Source: Pseudomonadota bacterium (GTDB lineage Bacteria > Pseudomonadota > Alphaproteobacteria > Micropepsales > Micropepsaceae). From it: DNA of 18,513 nt. Location: assembly GCA_021808875.1 (NCBI GenBank), contig JAKBAU010000032.1, positions 1 to 18,513 on the forward strand. Direction: 5' to 3'. Positions 1 to 7,386 of this stretch are shown one piece after another; the stretch's first letter is position 1, and every line of letters starts with the position of its first letter. The translations under genes were made by a program, and so were the position numbers. The notes under the pieces were generated by a model. That model searched no databases. It was not told the DNA's origin and saw only the letters and a program-made list of their open reading frames with translations.

Positions 1-7
1 CCCCGGC

Positions 8-36
8 TTGACGCGGCGCGCCTGGACGCGTAGCAG
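8..36 (+). promoter_or_regulatory. possible promoter of the tRNA-Glu gene
   Basis: TTGACG at 8-13 is one mismatch from a consensus -35 box. A 17-base spacer leads to TAGCAG at 31-36, a poor -10 box with 3 of 6 matches. Transcription would begin a few bases before the mature tRNA at 51, which fits a tRNA promoter. The -10 match is weak, so this is tentative. Confidence 0.3.
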
Positions 37-50
37 GGCCGCCACCTCTT

Positions 51-126
51 GTCCCGTTCGTCTAGAGGCCTAGGACGCTGCCCTCTCACGGCGGTAACAG
101 GGGTTCGAATCCCCTACGGGACGCCA
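51..126 (+). tRNA. tRNA-Glu, anticodon CTC, with encoded CCA
   Basis: A full cloverleaf can be drawn by eye. The acceptor stem pairs GTCCCGT (51-57) with ACGGGAC (116-122), followed by G123 and an encoded CCA at 124-126. The anticodon stem is 78-82 with 90-94, closing a seven-base loop (83-89) with anticodon CTC at 85-87, which reads GAG (glutamate). The T arm pairs AGGGG (99-103) with CCCCT (111-115) around the loop TTCGAAT. The gene looks intact although an integrase gene runs antisense into its 3' half, as expected when a mobile element regenerates the tRNA end on insertion. Confidence 0.95.
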
Positions 127-1743
127 TTCCCGTCCAAAACTGCGAACTTTTCCCGCAGGTTTCGGACGGTCTGACATAAGCTGGTTGAGCAGCTTGTCTT
201 TTCTCCCAAAGATGCGGATTTCGCTGTCATCGACTTCGATGCGATCGACGATAGCTTGCAGATAGGCTTTGCGCATGGCGATGGGACCATCGCGGAGCTT
301 GGCCCGCAGGTCCGTAGCAAAGCGTTCGATCATCTCCTCGGTGATTGTCGGCACCACCATGGCGGGGGCCTCCGCCAGATCGCACATACGTTTGGCCTCA
401 TCGCGCTGAGTTTTCAGCGTGTTGAGCCGGTCCCGTAGCGAAGGGTCGGCGATGTCTACGACGCCGTTCTCAATGGCGGCATAAAGGCGCTGAACTTTTT
501 GTTCGGCTTCGCGCGCCGCGACGCGCAGGGCTTCTAGCCGACTGGCGTCGTTATTCTGGTTAGCGGCATATTGGGCGAGCAGGGCTTCCAGGATCACACC
601 GAGTCGTTCTTTGGTCAGAAGCCGGTTGGCCAGATGCTCCATGACCAGACTGTCGAGCAAATCCATGCGAATGCTACGCCCCTTGCAGGCGGTCTTACCC
701 TGCCGGGCCTGAGTGGCACAGGTGTAATAGCGGTAGCGCCCTCCCTTGCCGGTACGCAGCGTCATGCCCCCGCCGCAAGTGGCACAGGTCGCCAAACCCG
801 TGAGCAGGCAGGGACCATTGACGATGCGTGGTGCGGTTACACGCGGTGCCCGCTCACCCAGCCGAATTTGCACCTCCTCGAACTGGTCCTTGGGGATGAT
901 GGGTGGAATGCTGATGGTAATGACCTCCTCGGCTAGTTTTTGCCGCTTGGTCTTGGCCTCGGTGGCGTTGAAGGTGTGGATACCAGTGTAGGCCGGGCGG
1001 GTCAGGATATCATGAATGAACTTGCAGGAGAATTTTGCTCCGGCCTGAGTGCGGTGGCCCTGGGCGTTCAGGCGGTTGACGATGGCTTTCAGCCCCAGCG
1101 AGCCTGATTGACCGTCGCCGACGAGATAGAGGTCAAAAATCAGGCGCACCATTTCCGCATGGAGCGGGTCAATATCTAGACGCTTCTTGATTTTCTGGCC
1201 GCGCCGTTCGGCCTCGACGGTGCGGTAGCCAAAAGGCGGCCTGGCGCCATTCCAAAACCCCTGGCGGGCATTCTCATTCATGGCCCGTAGTGTGTGTTTG
1301 GCGTTTTCCTTGGACTGGTACTCATCGAACAGCGCCATAATCTGGCGCATCATCACCGAGGTGGGATCGTTGCCCAACTCCTGGGTGATGGAAACCAGCC
1401 GGATGCCCTGCTTGGCCAAACGGCGGACATTGAATTCCAGCTCCATATGGTCGCGGAAGAAGCGGCTGAAGGAATGAACCAGAACGATGTCGAAGCGGCC
1501 CGGCTTGGCCGTGGCCGCCTCCATGAGCCGCTGGAATTCCGGGCGGCGGTCATCCGTGGCGGAGGCGCCGGGTTCGACAAAACTCTCCGCCACCTCCCAC
1601 CCCTTGGCCCGACAATAGGCTTCTGCCTGGCGTTTCTGGTCAGGGATGGAGAGGTCATTCTCCGCCTGCCTTCCGGTTGAGACCCGGAGATACAGGGCCG
1701 CGCGCGGGGCGGGCTGAAGCAGGGGAAGGTCGGAGATAGGCAT
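70..1743 (-). CDS. large serine recombinase (site-specific integrase)
   Basis: This would integrate and excise the element through a 5'-phosphoserine DNA intermediate. With the ATG at 1743 the protein has 557 residues. An N-terminal resolvase domain (about 14-155) carries the nucleophile Ser22 in LRVSTGRQ. A recombinase domain follows (about 165-300), then a zinc ribbon with Cys320, Cys323, Cys342 and Cys353, then a charged, probably coiled-coil C-terminal region; this is the usual large serine recombinase layout. The frame is open back to a GTG at 1827, but the extra 28 residues look unlike the family; neither start has a good ribosome site. The last 18 codons, including GDSNPC, are the antisense of tRNA-Glu, so the C-terminus probably changes on excision. 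It lies downstream of, and is probably transcribed with, the small overlapping ORF. Confidence 0.95.
   Translation of the reverse strand: MPISDLPLLQPAPRAALYLRVSTGRQAENDLSIPDQKRQAEAYCRAKGWEVAESFVEPGASATDDRRPEFQRLMEAATAKPGRFDIVLVHSFSRFFRDHMELEFNVRRLAKQGIRLVSITQELGNDPTSVMMRQIMALFDEYQSKENAKHTLRAMNENARQGFWNGARPPFGYRTVEAERRGQKIKKRLDIDPLHAEMVRLIFDLYLVGDGQSGSLGLKAIVNRLNAQGHRTQAGAKFSCKFIHDILTRPAYTGIHTFNATEAKTKRQKLAEEVITISIPPIIPKDQFEEVQIRLGERAPRVTAPRIVNGPCLLTGLATCATCGGGMTLRTGKGGRYRYYTCATQARQGKTACKGRSIRMDLLDSLVMEHLANRLLTKERLGVILEALLAQYAANQNNDASRLEALRVAAREAEQKVQRLYAAIENGVVDIADPSLRDRLNTLKTQRDEAKRMCDLAEAPAMVVPTITEEMIERFATDLRAKLRDGPIAMRKAYLQAIVDRIEVDDSEIRIFGRKDKLLNQLMSDRPKPAGKVRSFGREWRPVGDSNPCYRRERAAS
99..126. 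other. probable left attachment site (tRNA 3' end)
   Basis: The T arm and acceptor 3' strand of tRNA-Glu form the boundary between the tRNA and the recombinase gene. Site-specific elements commonly use this part of tRNA genes. The recombinase reading frame crosses it antisense, so the site also encodes the protein's C-terminus. The exact crossover cannot be placed because no clear second copy is visible in the window. Confidence 0.5.
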
Positions 1744-1903
1744 CAAGGATGTCACGGCAAAACCTCGCCAGCAGGTCGATTTCGGCTTGGGTGACCGGGA
1801 TTTCCGGTGGCAGATTATCCACCACACGGAAGTCCCGGCTACTGGCTGAAACTGGCATAGAAGGGGGGCTAAGGCCAGTACGGAGACCCCTACGGTACTT
1901 CAT
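1655..1903 (-). CDS. small protein overlapping the recombinase start (uncertain)
   Basis: An 82-codon frame starts at ATG 1903 (or ATG 1858, 67 residues) and overlaps the first 89 bases of the recombinase gene in another frame. Its middle (PEIPVTQAEIDLLARFCRD) reads like a real amphipathic helical protein. The tail after about residue 58 is proline-, arginine- and alanine-rich and lies in the overlap. Small proteins of this type can sit just before recombinase genes, and translation through this frame could be coupled to the recombinase. Neither start has a convincing ribosome site. No function is recognised; it may be spurious. Confidence 0.4.
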   Translation of the reverse strand: MKYRRGLRTGLSPPSMPVSASSRDFRVVDNLPPEIPVTQAEIDLLARFCRDILDAYLRPSPASARPARGPVSPGLNRKAGGE

Positions 1904-1912
1904 CCGGCGGGA

Positions 1913-3763
1913 TCAAGGTTGGGGCTTGGTTTTGCTGGTGGAGGTTACCTCCCCTGCGGGTGCCGATTTTTCCGCTGCGGACGCGACGCCAAATGGCTGC
2001 TTATTTGCCGGTTCGCCGCGCGGCTGCGTGGCGGCACGCAGGCGGGGCCAGAACAGAAGCGGCCACCGCAGTTCATAGACATCACCGTGACCCAGGAGCA
2101 AGGCGCGTACCCCTTTGCGGTCAACACCCAGGCGGCGTTCGAGTTGTTCAACAGGAAAGACTGGTACTGTGGCTCGGTGCGTCTGCCATGTACGGGTGGT
2201 TTTGCCGTCGCTGTAGGAGGTAGAGGCTTCTTTCCAAGCAACATCCCGCTTGCCGACCAGTTCATCGGCAATCATCGCAGCGGAGGGACCAGCGGGCATA
2301 CGTCCAATGATTTTCTGGCCGAGCAAGGTCAGGATGGTTTTGGACTCGGCATCACCGTATAGGGCGGCGAGTTGCTGGCTGTCCTGCATGGCGAGGACGC
2401 ACGCTATACCCTTGGCGCGGCCGACTTCGAGCAATTGGCGGAAGGCTCGTAATTTGCCGAGTTGCGGAAATTCGTCGAGCATGAGCCAGATGCGGCGTGA
2501 CTGCGAATCAGGCAGTTCCGGACTTGCGGCGGTAGAGGCGATGCAGTCAATGGCCGCACCGATCCAGGCTGCCGACAATGCCGGGTAACGAGGTGAGCGC
2601 TGCAGCACGAGCACCTTTGGCAGACCATCGTTGCAGTCCGCCAGCCAGCGGCGCAGGGACAAGCGTTGCGCGGGCGGGCACTGCCCCCAGGCATCCGCCA
2701 ATGGCCGGACCACGCTGGCTAGTTCCGCCCAGGTATTCACCAAGATGCCGAAAGAAGTTCGCGTAGGATGACCTTCGGGGGTCAGCTCAACAAAACGTGC
2801 GGCGGACGGGTAGGCTGTTTCCAACAGCGAGACGAGTTGGCCGGCAGGCAGGAACGCGGCATCGAACAAATCTTGCCAAGTCCAAAATCCGGGGCTGTTG
2901 CGCTGAAGGTAGACGATGATACCGGTCAGCACTTCCCTTGCCGCCGCCGCCCACATCGGGTCATGGCTGTCTGGGATCAGGCGGGTGGCGAGTTCCCGCG
3001 CATCCTGCATTGAGATCATATCCGCCGCGACATCCCATGCGTAAGAGTGTTGGTTCTGCGGCGCGAGCAAGATAAAATCAGATGTTGGCAGGCAGGCCGT
3101 GACATCCCCCTTGGAATCATGGAAAATGATTTTGTCGCCGCGCTTCAGGGTTTGATTGGCCAACCATCGCGCAATGACCGATTTGCCTGCGCCAGTGGTA
3201 CCAAAGATGCCGATATGCTCAACCTCATGGCTGCGGCCAATGGTGAGGCCGGGCGCGATAGAAAGACCAGGGCCGGATAGACCGATGGCCCTACGAAGCG
3301 CTTGGCGGGCCTGAATGATCGCAGCATGCCCACGCCATAGGCGGCGGCCAGATATGTGCTTCACCGCGTCCACGGGTTCCGTGGCAAGATAATAGGTCAT
3401 ACCGGCCGTCAGGCTGGTTATGATGGCTGTGAGGAGAGCGACAGCCAAACGGAGTACGCAATCCGAGGTGAGATCGAATGCCAGGAAGGTTTGCGTGAAA
3501 GCCGAATGCATTGCCCAGGATAGGCGGTCGAACGGATTCATGCCGAAGGCGCCATTCCAGGCATCCTGAAGTTTGCCCGCGAGATACGGCAGCAGCCAAT
3601 TAAGCGTGGCTGGAAACGCATGGTCGTTATACCAACCTGTGGGAGGCAATTCCTGGAACAGGATGGCAGCCATGGCAGCGAAGGAGATGATGCCTGCCAG
3701 AAGGGCGAGCATGACGGCAGGGGTGGCTGGACGTGTTTCCAGCAACGGATGGTTGGTCAGCAT
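1913..3763 (-). CDS. VirD4/TraD-type conjugative coupling ATPase (T4CP)
   Basis: Coupling proteins are inner-membrane hexameric ATPases that bring the relaxase-DNA complex to a type IV secretion channel. From ATG 3763 the protein has 616 residues, with two hydrophobic segments (about 15-35 and 105-127) flanking a periplasmic loop. Walker A is GTTGAGKS (188-195), Walker B is LMLDEFPQLG (about 427-436) with D430-E431, and AMQDSQQLAALYG (458-470) is a typical downstream motif. The ATG at 3763 is chosen because GAGG lies upstream and the preceding gene stops only 11 bases earlier; the frame stays open another 306 bases, but that part overlaps the preceding gene out of frame. Its partner relaxase is encoded at 7390. 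A TraD-like name fits, but the family subtype is not certain. Confidence 0.92.
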   Translation of the reverse strand: MLTNHPLLETRPATPAVMLALLAGIISFAAMAAILFQELPPTGWYNDHAFPATLNWLLPYLAGKLQDAWNGAFGMNPFDRLSWAMHSAFTQTFLAFDLTSDCVLRLAVALLTAIITSLTAGMTYYLATEPVDAVKHISGRRLWRGHAAIIQARQALRRAIGLSGPGLSIAPGLTIGRSHEVEHIGIFGTTGAGKSVIARWLANQTLKRGDKIIFHDSKGDVTACLPTSDFILLAPQNQHSYAWDVAADMISMQDARELATRLIPDSHDPMWAAAAREVLTGIIVYLQRNSPGFWTWQDLFDAAFLPAGQLVSLLETAYPSAARFVELTPEGHPTRTSFGILVNTWAELASVVRPLADAWGQCPPAQRLSLRRWLADCNDGLPKVLVLQRSPRYPALSAAWIGAAIDCIASTAASPELPDSQSRRIWLMLDEFPQLGKLRAFRQLLEVGRAKGIACVLAMQDSQQLAALYGDAESKTILTLLGQKIIGRMPAGPSAAMIADELVGKRDVAWKEASTSYSDGKTTRTWQTHRATVPVFPVEQLERRLGVDRKGVRALLLGHGDVYELRWPLLFWPRLRAATQPRGEPANKQPFGVASAAEKSAPAGEVTSTSKTKPQP

Positions 3764-3774
3764 TGGGGGAAACC

Positions 3775-4410
3775 TCAGTTGGAGAGTGGGCGGCGAAAAC
3801 GCCAGACAATGATTGGGGAGCCTTGAGCCGAGGACGCGCCGCTGGCGTTGTTGGCGTGTAAGAGCACCGGCAATGGCATGCCGAGCATTTGCGCGGCGTC
3901 GGGCCAAGTCAGGGCCGATTCGACATAATAGACACAGCCATCCGTGCTTGGCGTCAGCCGGGAGCATTGCGGCCATGTGGAAGAGTCGACTTGCCGCATG
4001 GGTGGAGGTGCGAGATGGGCAACGTAGGGTACCATATACACGACGGTGATTGCGGTCAGACCCGTGCATAACCCAATGATGGATGCGAACCGCACCGCAC
4101 GATGAAATGGCGAGCGAATCTTGAGAGCGCCCGTACCATGCGTGGCAACTCTTCCCCTCTTTCGCCAGTTAGGGGTATTCGCGGCAGAGCCAGAATTGCT
4201 TTTTGCTCCTTCAAAGGGCTTTTGCGGCATGGCGCGCCCCAGAAGCGTGGCGAATTGTTCTGGTGTCAGACGGGTGAATTTCTCCGGTGGAACCTTGGCC
4301 CGCTCTTCGGGGGCAAGACTCCGCAGCCAGGCAAAGATTTCGTTGCGGGCGACATCACGGTCCGCCAAGGCGGATGCGAGGGTTGACTGGAAATGAACCG
4401 TCTTACTCAT
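3775..4410 (-). CDS. single-pass membrane protein with LysM-like tail, transfer-associated
   Basis: The protein has 211 residues. A charged cytoplasmic N-terminal part (1-105) is followed by one hydrophobic segment (about 107-129) and a C-terminal domain that would face the periplasm. Residues about 158-188 (from CVYYVESALTW to PVLLHANN) resemble a LysM repeat, and C149 and C159 could form a disulphide. The ATG at 4410 has a strong AGGGGAG upstream and overlaps the end of the ParA-like gene by 8 bases (ATGAGTAA), so translation is probably coupled. The coupling protein starts 11 bases after its stop. A role linking the coupling protein to the envelope or a secretion channel is inference; I do not recognise a named family. 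Confidence 0.75.
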   Translation of the reverse strand: MSKTVHFQSTLASALADRDVARNEIFAWLRSLAPEERAKVPPEKFTRLTPEQFATLLGRAMPQKPFEGAKSNSGSAANTPNWRKRGRVATHGTGALKIRSPFHRAVRFASIIGLCTGLTAITVVYMVPYVAHLAPPPMRQVDSSTWPQCSRLTPSTDGCVYYVESALTWPDAAQMLGMPLPVLLHANNASGASSAQGSPIIVWRFRRPLSN

Positions 4411-5245
4411 GACTGCTCCCCTCACTCATGAAGGGAAAAAATGGCAGTAAGGCTTCTTCCATGCTGCGCAGCCACGCCGCCACATCGCCACGGACTATCT
4501 TTGATTCGAAACGACTCAGTCCCGTCAACGCCATGACTTCTTCGGTCGTAAGAGCAATTGTGTCGGTGAAGCGCAGGCACGCCGCTTCAAACCATCGCCA
4601 TGATCCCGCCTCGATAGCGGGCATTCGAAGTTCAGCCGCTGATGATAGGAGCGGCAACAATTCCTCCCGGTATACCCTAGCCGCCTCAGAGGCAGGGTGC
4701 AAACGTTCGAATTCACCGTCTCGTTCATTACGGACAAACACACGCCGGACAGATGGGAGAGACTGCTCAAATTCTGCAAGGGTTTTAGCCGCCGCTCTGA
4801 TTGCCTCGGGTTCTGCGACCGCTGGAACAAAGACAATTCCTGGCAGGTTAAATGCAATTAGATCGGCATCGAATTCGCCCAGCCTTGCCCACTCCAGAAA
4901 GCGAACCGTCTCAGTCGGTCCAAAATCGATCAGAGCAGATTCCGTGGACATCCGCATGTCTTCAATTTGAACGGCAAGGGGATCAAACGCGCGGATCAGC
5001 ATAGATGGGTCACGTCTTGCATCGCCAAAGGCGATATTGATCGAAACAATGCTTCGGCCCAGAGATTTTGATAGCCGGGCCTGATTATCGACCTGGAATA
5101 TGCGAAGCGGGTACTCGGCAAGATCGTATTGATCTGCCACACAAAGCGCCAGTGTCGATGCTCCGACACCGCCCTTTGATTTTGCTGTGAAGATGATACG
5201 GGGACAATTGAAATTACCCCTCTTCTGCCGAAGCATGTTTATCAT
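4403..5245 (-). CDS. ParA/MinD-type ATPase-like protein with altered P-loop
   Basis: From ATG 5245 the product has 280 residues. The N-terminus has the ParA-type deviant Walker A signature KGGVGAST (24-31): the signature lysine K24 is kept, but the P-loop lysine is alanine (A29). A ParA-like VDNQ follows near 52-55, and ALIDFG may be the Walker B counterpart. ParA-like proteins position DNA or protein cargo, and StbB-like relatives occur in conjugation and stability operons of plasmids with MobF relaxases; that analogy is inference. The start at 5245 has AGAGGG five bases upstream, while the in-frame ATG at 5371 has none. It heads a tight operon with the membrane protein (8-base overlap) and the coupling protein. 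Loss of the P-loop lysine suggests weak or no ATP hydrolysis. Confidence 0.8.
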   Translation of the reverse strand: MINMLRQKRGNFNCPRIIFTAKSKGGVGASTLALCVADQYDLAEYPLRIFQVDNQARLSKSLGRSIVSINIAFGDARRDPSMLIRAFDPLAVQIEDMRMSTESALIDFGPTETVRFLEWARLGEFDADLIAFNLPGIVFVPAVAEPEAIRAAAKTLAEFEQSLPSVRRVFVRNERDGEFERLHPASEAARVYREELLPLLSSAAELRMPAIEAGSWRWFEAACLRFTDTIALTTEEVMALTGLSRFESKIVRGDVAAWLRSMEEALLPFFPFMSEGSSHE

Positions 5246-5424
5246 AAGGCCCTCTTTCAACACGGCAGCCTGAATTAGCGTCCGGAAGGGCCATTTGGAG
5301 AAAATCGAATCTTTTGAGAATGGATATCTATTCTGAATAAATGATAGGGCTCCGTATTGGCCTGAAGTCATTCAGAGTCGATGCTTCAATACAAAAACAA
5401 ATACGGCCATACTTGCTCTCCGCA

Positions 5425-5452
5425 CGTATAGCCGCATCACTGTGCCCTTCAA
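5425..5452 (-). promoter_or_regulatory. possible promoter of the ParA-like/membrane protein/coupling protein operon
   Basis: On the minus strand TTGAAG (5447-5452) and TATACG (5425-5430) are separated by 16 bases, each matching the sigma-70 consensus at about four positions. The gap between the unknown gene and the ParA-like gene (5246-5477) holds no other clear element. A transcript from here would have a leader of about 170 bases. Confidence 0.3.
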
Positions 5453-5477
5453 CGAGAAGAGCCTTATCCGATTAACC

Positions 5478-6581
5478 TTAGAGGAGAGGCGACATATCGA
5501 TTACGAATTTCCCATTATGGTAAGTAAGGTTGGCCCCCAATCGAAAATCCTCAATTGCGGCCGGATCGGTGAACAGTGTCCCGCGCCCTTTTCGCTTCGC
5601 GGTATTGTCCCATTTGTCTAGTTGCCACCCAATGAGGCGGCATATGGCATCCTCTTGCCATGTTTGCGGCGTCTTCCGTCCAAGCATGAATGGAGCAACT
5701 TTCTTGTCGAAGAAAGCGATCTCTTCATTATTCCACAAAATGCCTCGGGCATATTTTCCGAACACGATCTGATAGTCAAAAATTTCCTTGCAATCCCTTG
5801 TATTGGTCCACAGATATACTGGATTGACACCGCTATGATTGGCAATGAGGTGCAATTGATCACCGTCATCGAAATCAACCTTTAAGGAATAGGTGAAGGC
5901 CGAGACCGGTTTGAAGTTTTGTTCAGAAGGATTCTTTGAGGGACGCCCGCGCTTTTTGTTCTTTGTATTCTCTTCCGTTTGTTTTTGAGCGAAAAGCATC
6001 TCCTCCCACTTGGCCCAGCCGGTTAGCAAAGCGGTGATTACATCCAACCGGATGTTGGCAAGCTTTTCATCGCTTTCGCTGGGCAGGGCATCCCGCGCAT
6101 ATTGACGATTTTCTTGCCGCATGAATCTATTTAGATTCGGAACTTTATCTTTACCGTAGTGCTTCTTAACCGCTTCAGCTCCACGCCTGCAGATATATGA
6201 TATATCATACCCGATATCGATATTGCACAAAGATTTGAAATATTGTTTGGCCTGTTTGTGCTCTGCTTCGACCAAGTCTTCTGCATCCTGGCGACGCTGA
6301 GTATCACTACGATTATCCTGTTTAGACAATTCTTCTGTCTTATATCTTGCTGGCAGTGATGCACGTACGTCGAATCCACAGAGCGCTTCAATCGCCAAAT
6401 AGGATTCGGCCAGCAAAGCTATCCGGAGTTTGGTCATGATGCCACGGTCGTCAGGATGGCCTGAGCGATCATGCTCTATATTCGGCATCGTGACCAGGAT
6501 GAATTCTTTGCCGTTATCATCCGTAAATCGGAGGCTATCGTGCACGATAGGGAGAGAAGTGGTTGAAGCGGCAGAGTTCAT
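5478..6581 (-). CDS. unrecognised 367-residue protein with AT-hook-like motif
   Basis: I do not recognise the family. The protein is charged and soluble, with no signal peptide or membrane segment. A lysine-rich stretch ending in KKRGRPSK (209-216) matches the AT-hook core (RGRP), suggesting binding to the minor groove of AT-rich DNA. The N-terminal part (about 85-165) is helical and charged; the C-terminal part is richer in aromatic residues and beta-like. The ATG at 6581 has a good GAGGA seven bases upstream. The gene looks more AT-rich than the recombinase, relaxase and sugar genes, suggesting a different history. It sits on the transfer-gene strand between the small DNA-binding protein and the ParA-like operon, so a role in element maintenance, replication or regulation is possible but unproven. 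Confidence 0.75.
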   Translation of the reverse strand: MNSAASTTSLPIVHDSLRFTDDNGKEFILVTMPNIEHDRSGHPDDRGIMTKLRIALLAESYLAIEALCGFDVRASLPARYKTEELSKQDNRSDTQRRQDAEDLVEAEHKQAKQYFKSLCNIDIGYDISYICRRGAEAVKKHYGKDKVPNLNRFMRQENRQYARDALPSESDEKLANIRLDVITALLTGWAKWEEMLFAQKQTEENTKNKKRGRPSKNPSEQNFKPVSAFTYSLKVDFDDGDQLHLIANHSGVNPVYLWTNTRDCKEIFDYQIVFGKYARGILWNNEEIAFFDKKVAPFMLGRKTPQTWQEDAICRLIGWQLDKWDNTAKRKGRGTLFTDPAAIEDFRLGANLTYHNGKFVIDMSPLL

Positions 6582-6723
6582 GCTGGTCCTCGTGGGTTAA
6601 ATGGAAGGCCAGATCGTATGCATCAGGCCAGAGTCAAGAGAAGGGACATCTATTCCGATTTTCTCCATGCGGCCGGTTTTCGCGGCAGGCATGAAAGAGC
6701 CTGCCCTCGCCAAAGATTAACGC
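6582..6723. other. 142-base gap with a 7-bp hairpin (6684-6705)
   Basis: GGCAGGC (6684-6690) and GCCTGCC (6699-6705) form a perfect 7-bp stem with an 8-base loop, just after the stop of the small DNA-binding protein gene. There is no T-run on either side, so it is at best a weak intrinsic terminator or an mRNA-end stabiliser. The Shine-Dalgarno of the 367-residue protein is the only other signal seen. Confidence 0.5.
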
Positions 6724-7203
6724 TTAGTTTCCAGAACGGGATTTTGACGCCCTTCTCATACGTTCGCGGATTTCTTCTCTGCGATTCCTGCCACCCGAGA
6801 GACGCGGCCCATCCGGTGGCTTTTCTGGTTCAGAGGCTAACGTTTTCTGAACAGATGCTCCCCTGGATGGGCTATTTACTACCCGAGAGCCGTCCACTTT
6901 AGCGGTTTGACCGGTTAGAATGGCACTGCGCTGAGCCACTGTTTCCGCCAGGAGCCGGTTAATCCGGCTGGCAACGGCAGCAAGGTACCGCTCTGTGAGC
7001 GGATTCCCGTTTTTAAGCCGGACTCCGCCCCTCGTCAGGAGAGAGGCAATCTGGCGCCACGTCCAGCCCGCTTCACGCCATGCACTGACTATGGGCCAGT
7101 GACGGGCCAACACCCGTTCCAAAGGGATGCGCCCATCTTCCGTCGCCACTTGGGCAGCAATGGATTTGGCCGTAGCGAGGGCTGCATCGGGTTTTGTCGT
7201 CAT
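6724..7203 (-). CDS. small basic HTH-like protein, probable relaxosome accessory or autoregulator
   Basis: From ATG 7203 the product has 159 residues. Residues about 37-82 form a predicted helix-turn-helix-like unit (AGWTWRQIASLLTRGGV, then LTERYLAAVASRI), and the C-terminal 25 residues are strongly basic. Its position, divergent from the MobF relaxase and next to a repeat-rich intergenic region, matches small oriT-binding accessory proteins such as TraC of Ti plasmids or TrwA of R388; identity with either is not claimed. It could both assist nicking and repress its own promoter, because the phased inverted repeats begin 17 bases upstream of its start. No good ribosome site is visible at 7203; TTG at 7236 would add 11 residues but lies in the repeats. 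Confidence 0.75.
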   Translation of the reverse strand: MTTKPDAALATAKSIAAQVATEDGRIPLERVLARHWPIVSAWREAGWTWRQIASLLTRGGVRLKNGNPLTERYLAAVASRINRLLAETVAQRSAILTGQTAKVDGSRVVNSPSRGASVQKTLASEPEKPPDGPRLSGGRNRREEIRERMRRASKSRSGN

Positions 7204-7219
7204 GGGAGGCTTAGGATAG

Positions 7220-7269
7220 ACAACAATGTACAACAAAATCCAGCATTATATAGTGTTGTAGATTGTTGT
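7220..7269. repeat. helically phased inverted repeat, probable operator/accessory-protein site
   Basis: The left arm (7220-7235) and right arm (7254-7269) are inverted copies matching at 15 of 16 positions. Each arm is itself two ACAACA (or TGTTGT) units 10 bases apart: 7220 and 7230, then 7254 and 7264. That gives four half-sites on one face of the helix, symmetric about 7244-7245. The centre contains TATATA (7247-7252), which could be a -10 box, so a bound protein would block the divergent promoter. Confidence 0.75.
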
Positions 7270-7326
7270 ATTCACACCTGTGCACCTCCGGCTGCCGGAA
7301 AGCAGAAAGTCTGAAACTCCGAATTA

Positions 7327-7356
7327 ATGTCCATTTTTTCTGGTGGCGACGGACAT
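7327..7356 (+). promoter_or_regulatory. 6-bp inverted repeat in the relaxase leader
   Basis: ATGTCC (7327-7332) and GGACAT (7351-7356) are exact inverted copies around an 18-base loop. It stands immediately before the hairpin that holds the relaxase ribosome site. It may be part of oriT or of leader mRNA structure. Confidence 0.4.
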
Positions 7357-7362
7357 AGAGAA

Positions 7363-7386
7363 GGACTCCATTTTGGCTTGGAGTCC
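7363..7386 (+). promoter_or_regulatory. 8-bp hairpin sequestering the relaxase Shine-Dalgarno
   Basis: GGACTCCA (7363-7370) pairs perfectly with TGGAGTCC (7379-7386) around an 8-base loop. The GGAG Shine-Dalgarno (7380-7383) for the ATG at 7390 lies within the right arm, so folding would hide it and lower relaxase translation. Confidence 0.55.

Noticed and set aside
3764..4069. 102-residue N-terminal extension of the coupling protein
   Set aside because: It overlaps the membrane-protein gene out of frame, has arginine-rich unstructured content, and ATG 3763 has a Shine-Dalgarno and the expected membrane start.
6238..6630. possible replication origin with iterons near the AT-hook gene
   Set aside because: The sequence is AT-richer but I found no repeated iteron-like words or DnaA-box cluster.
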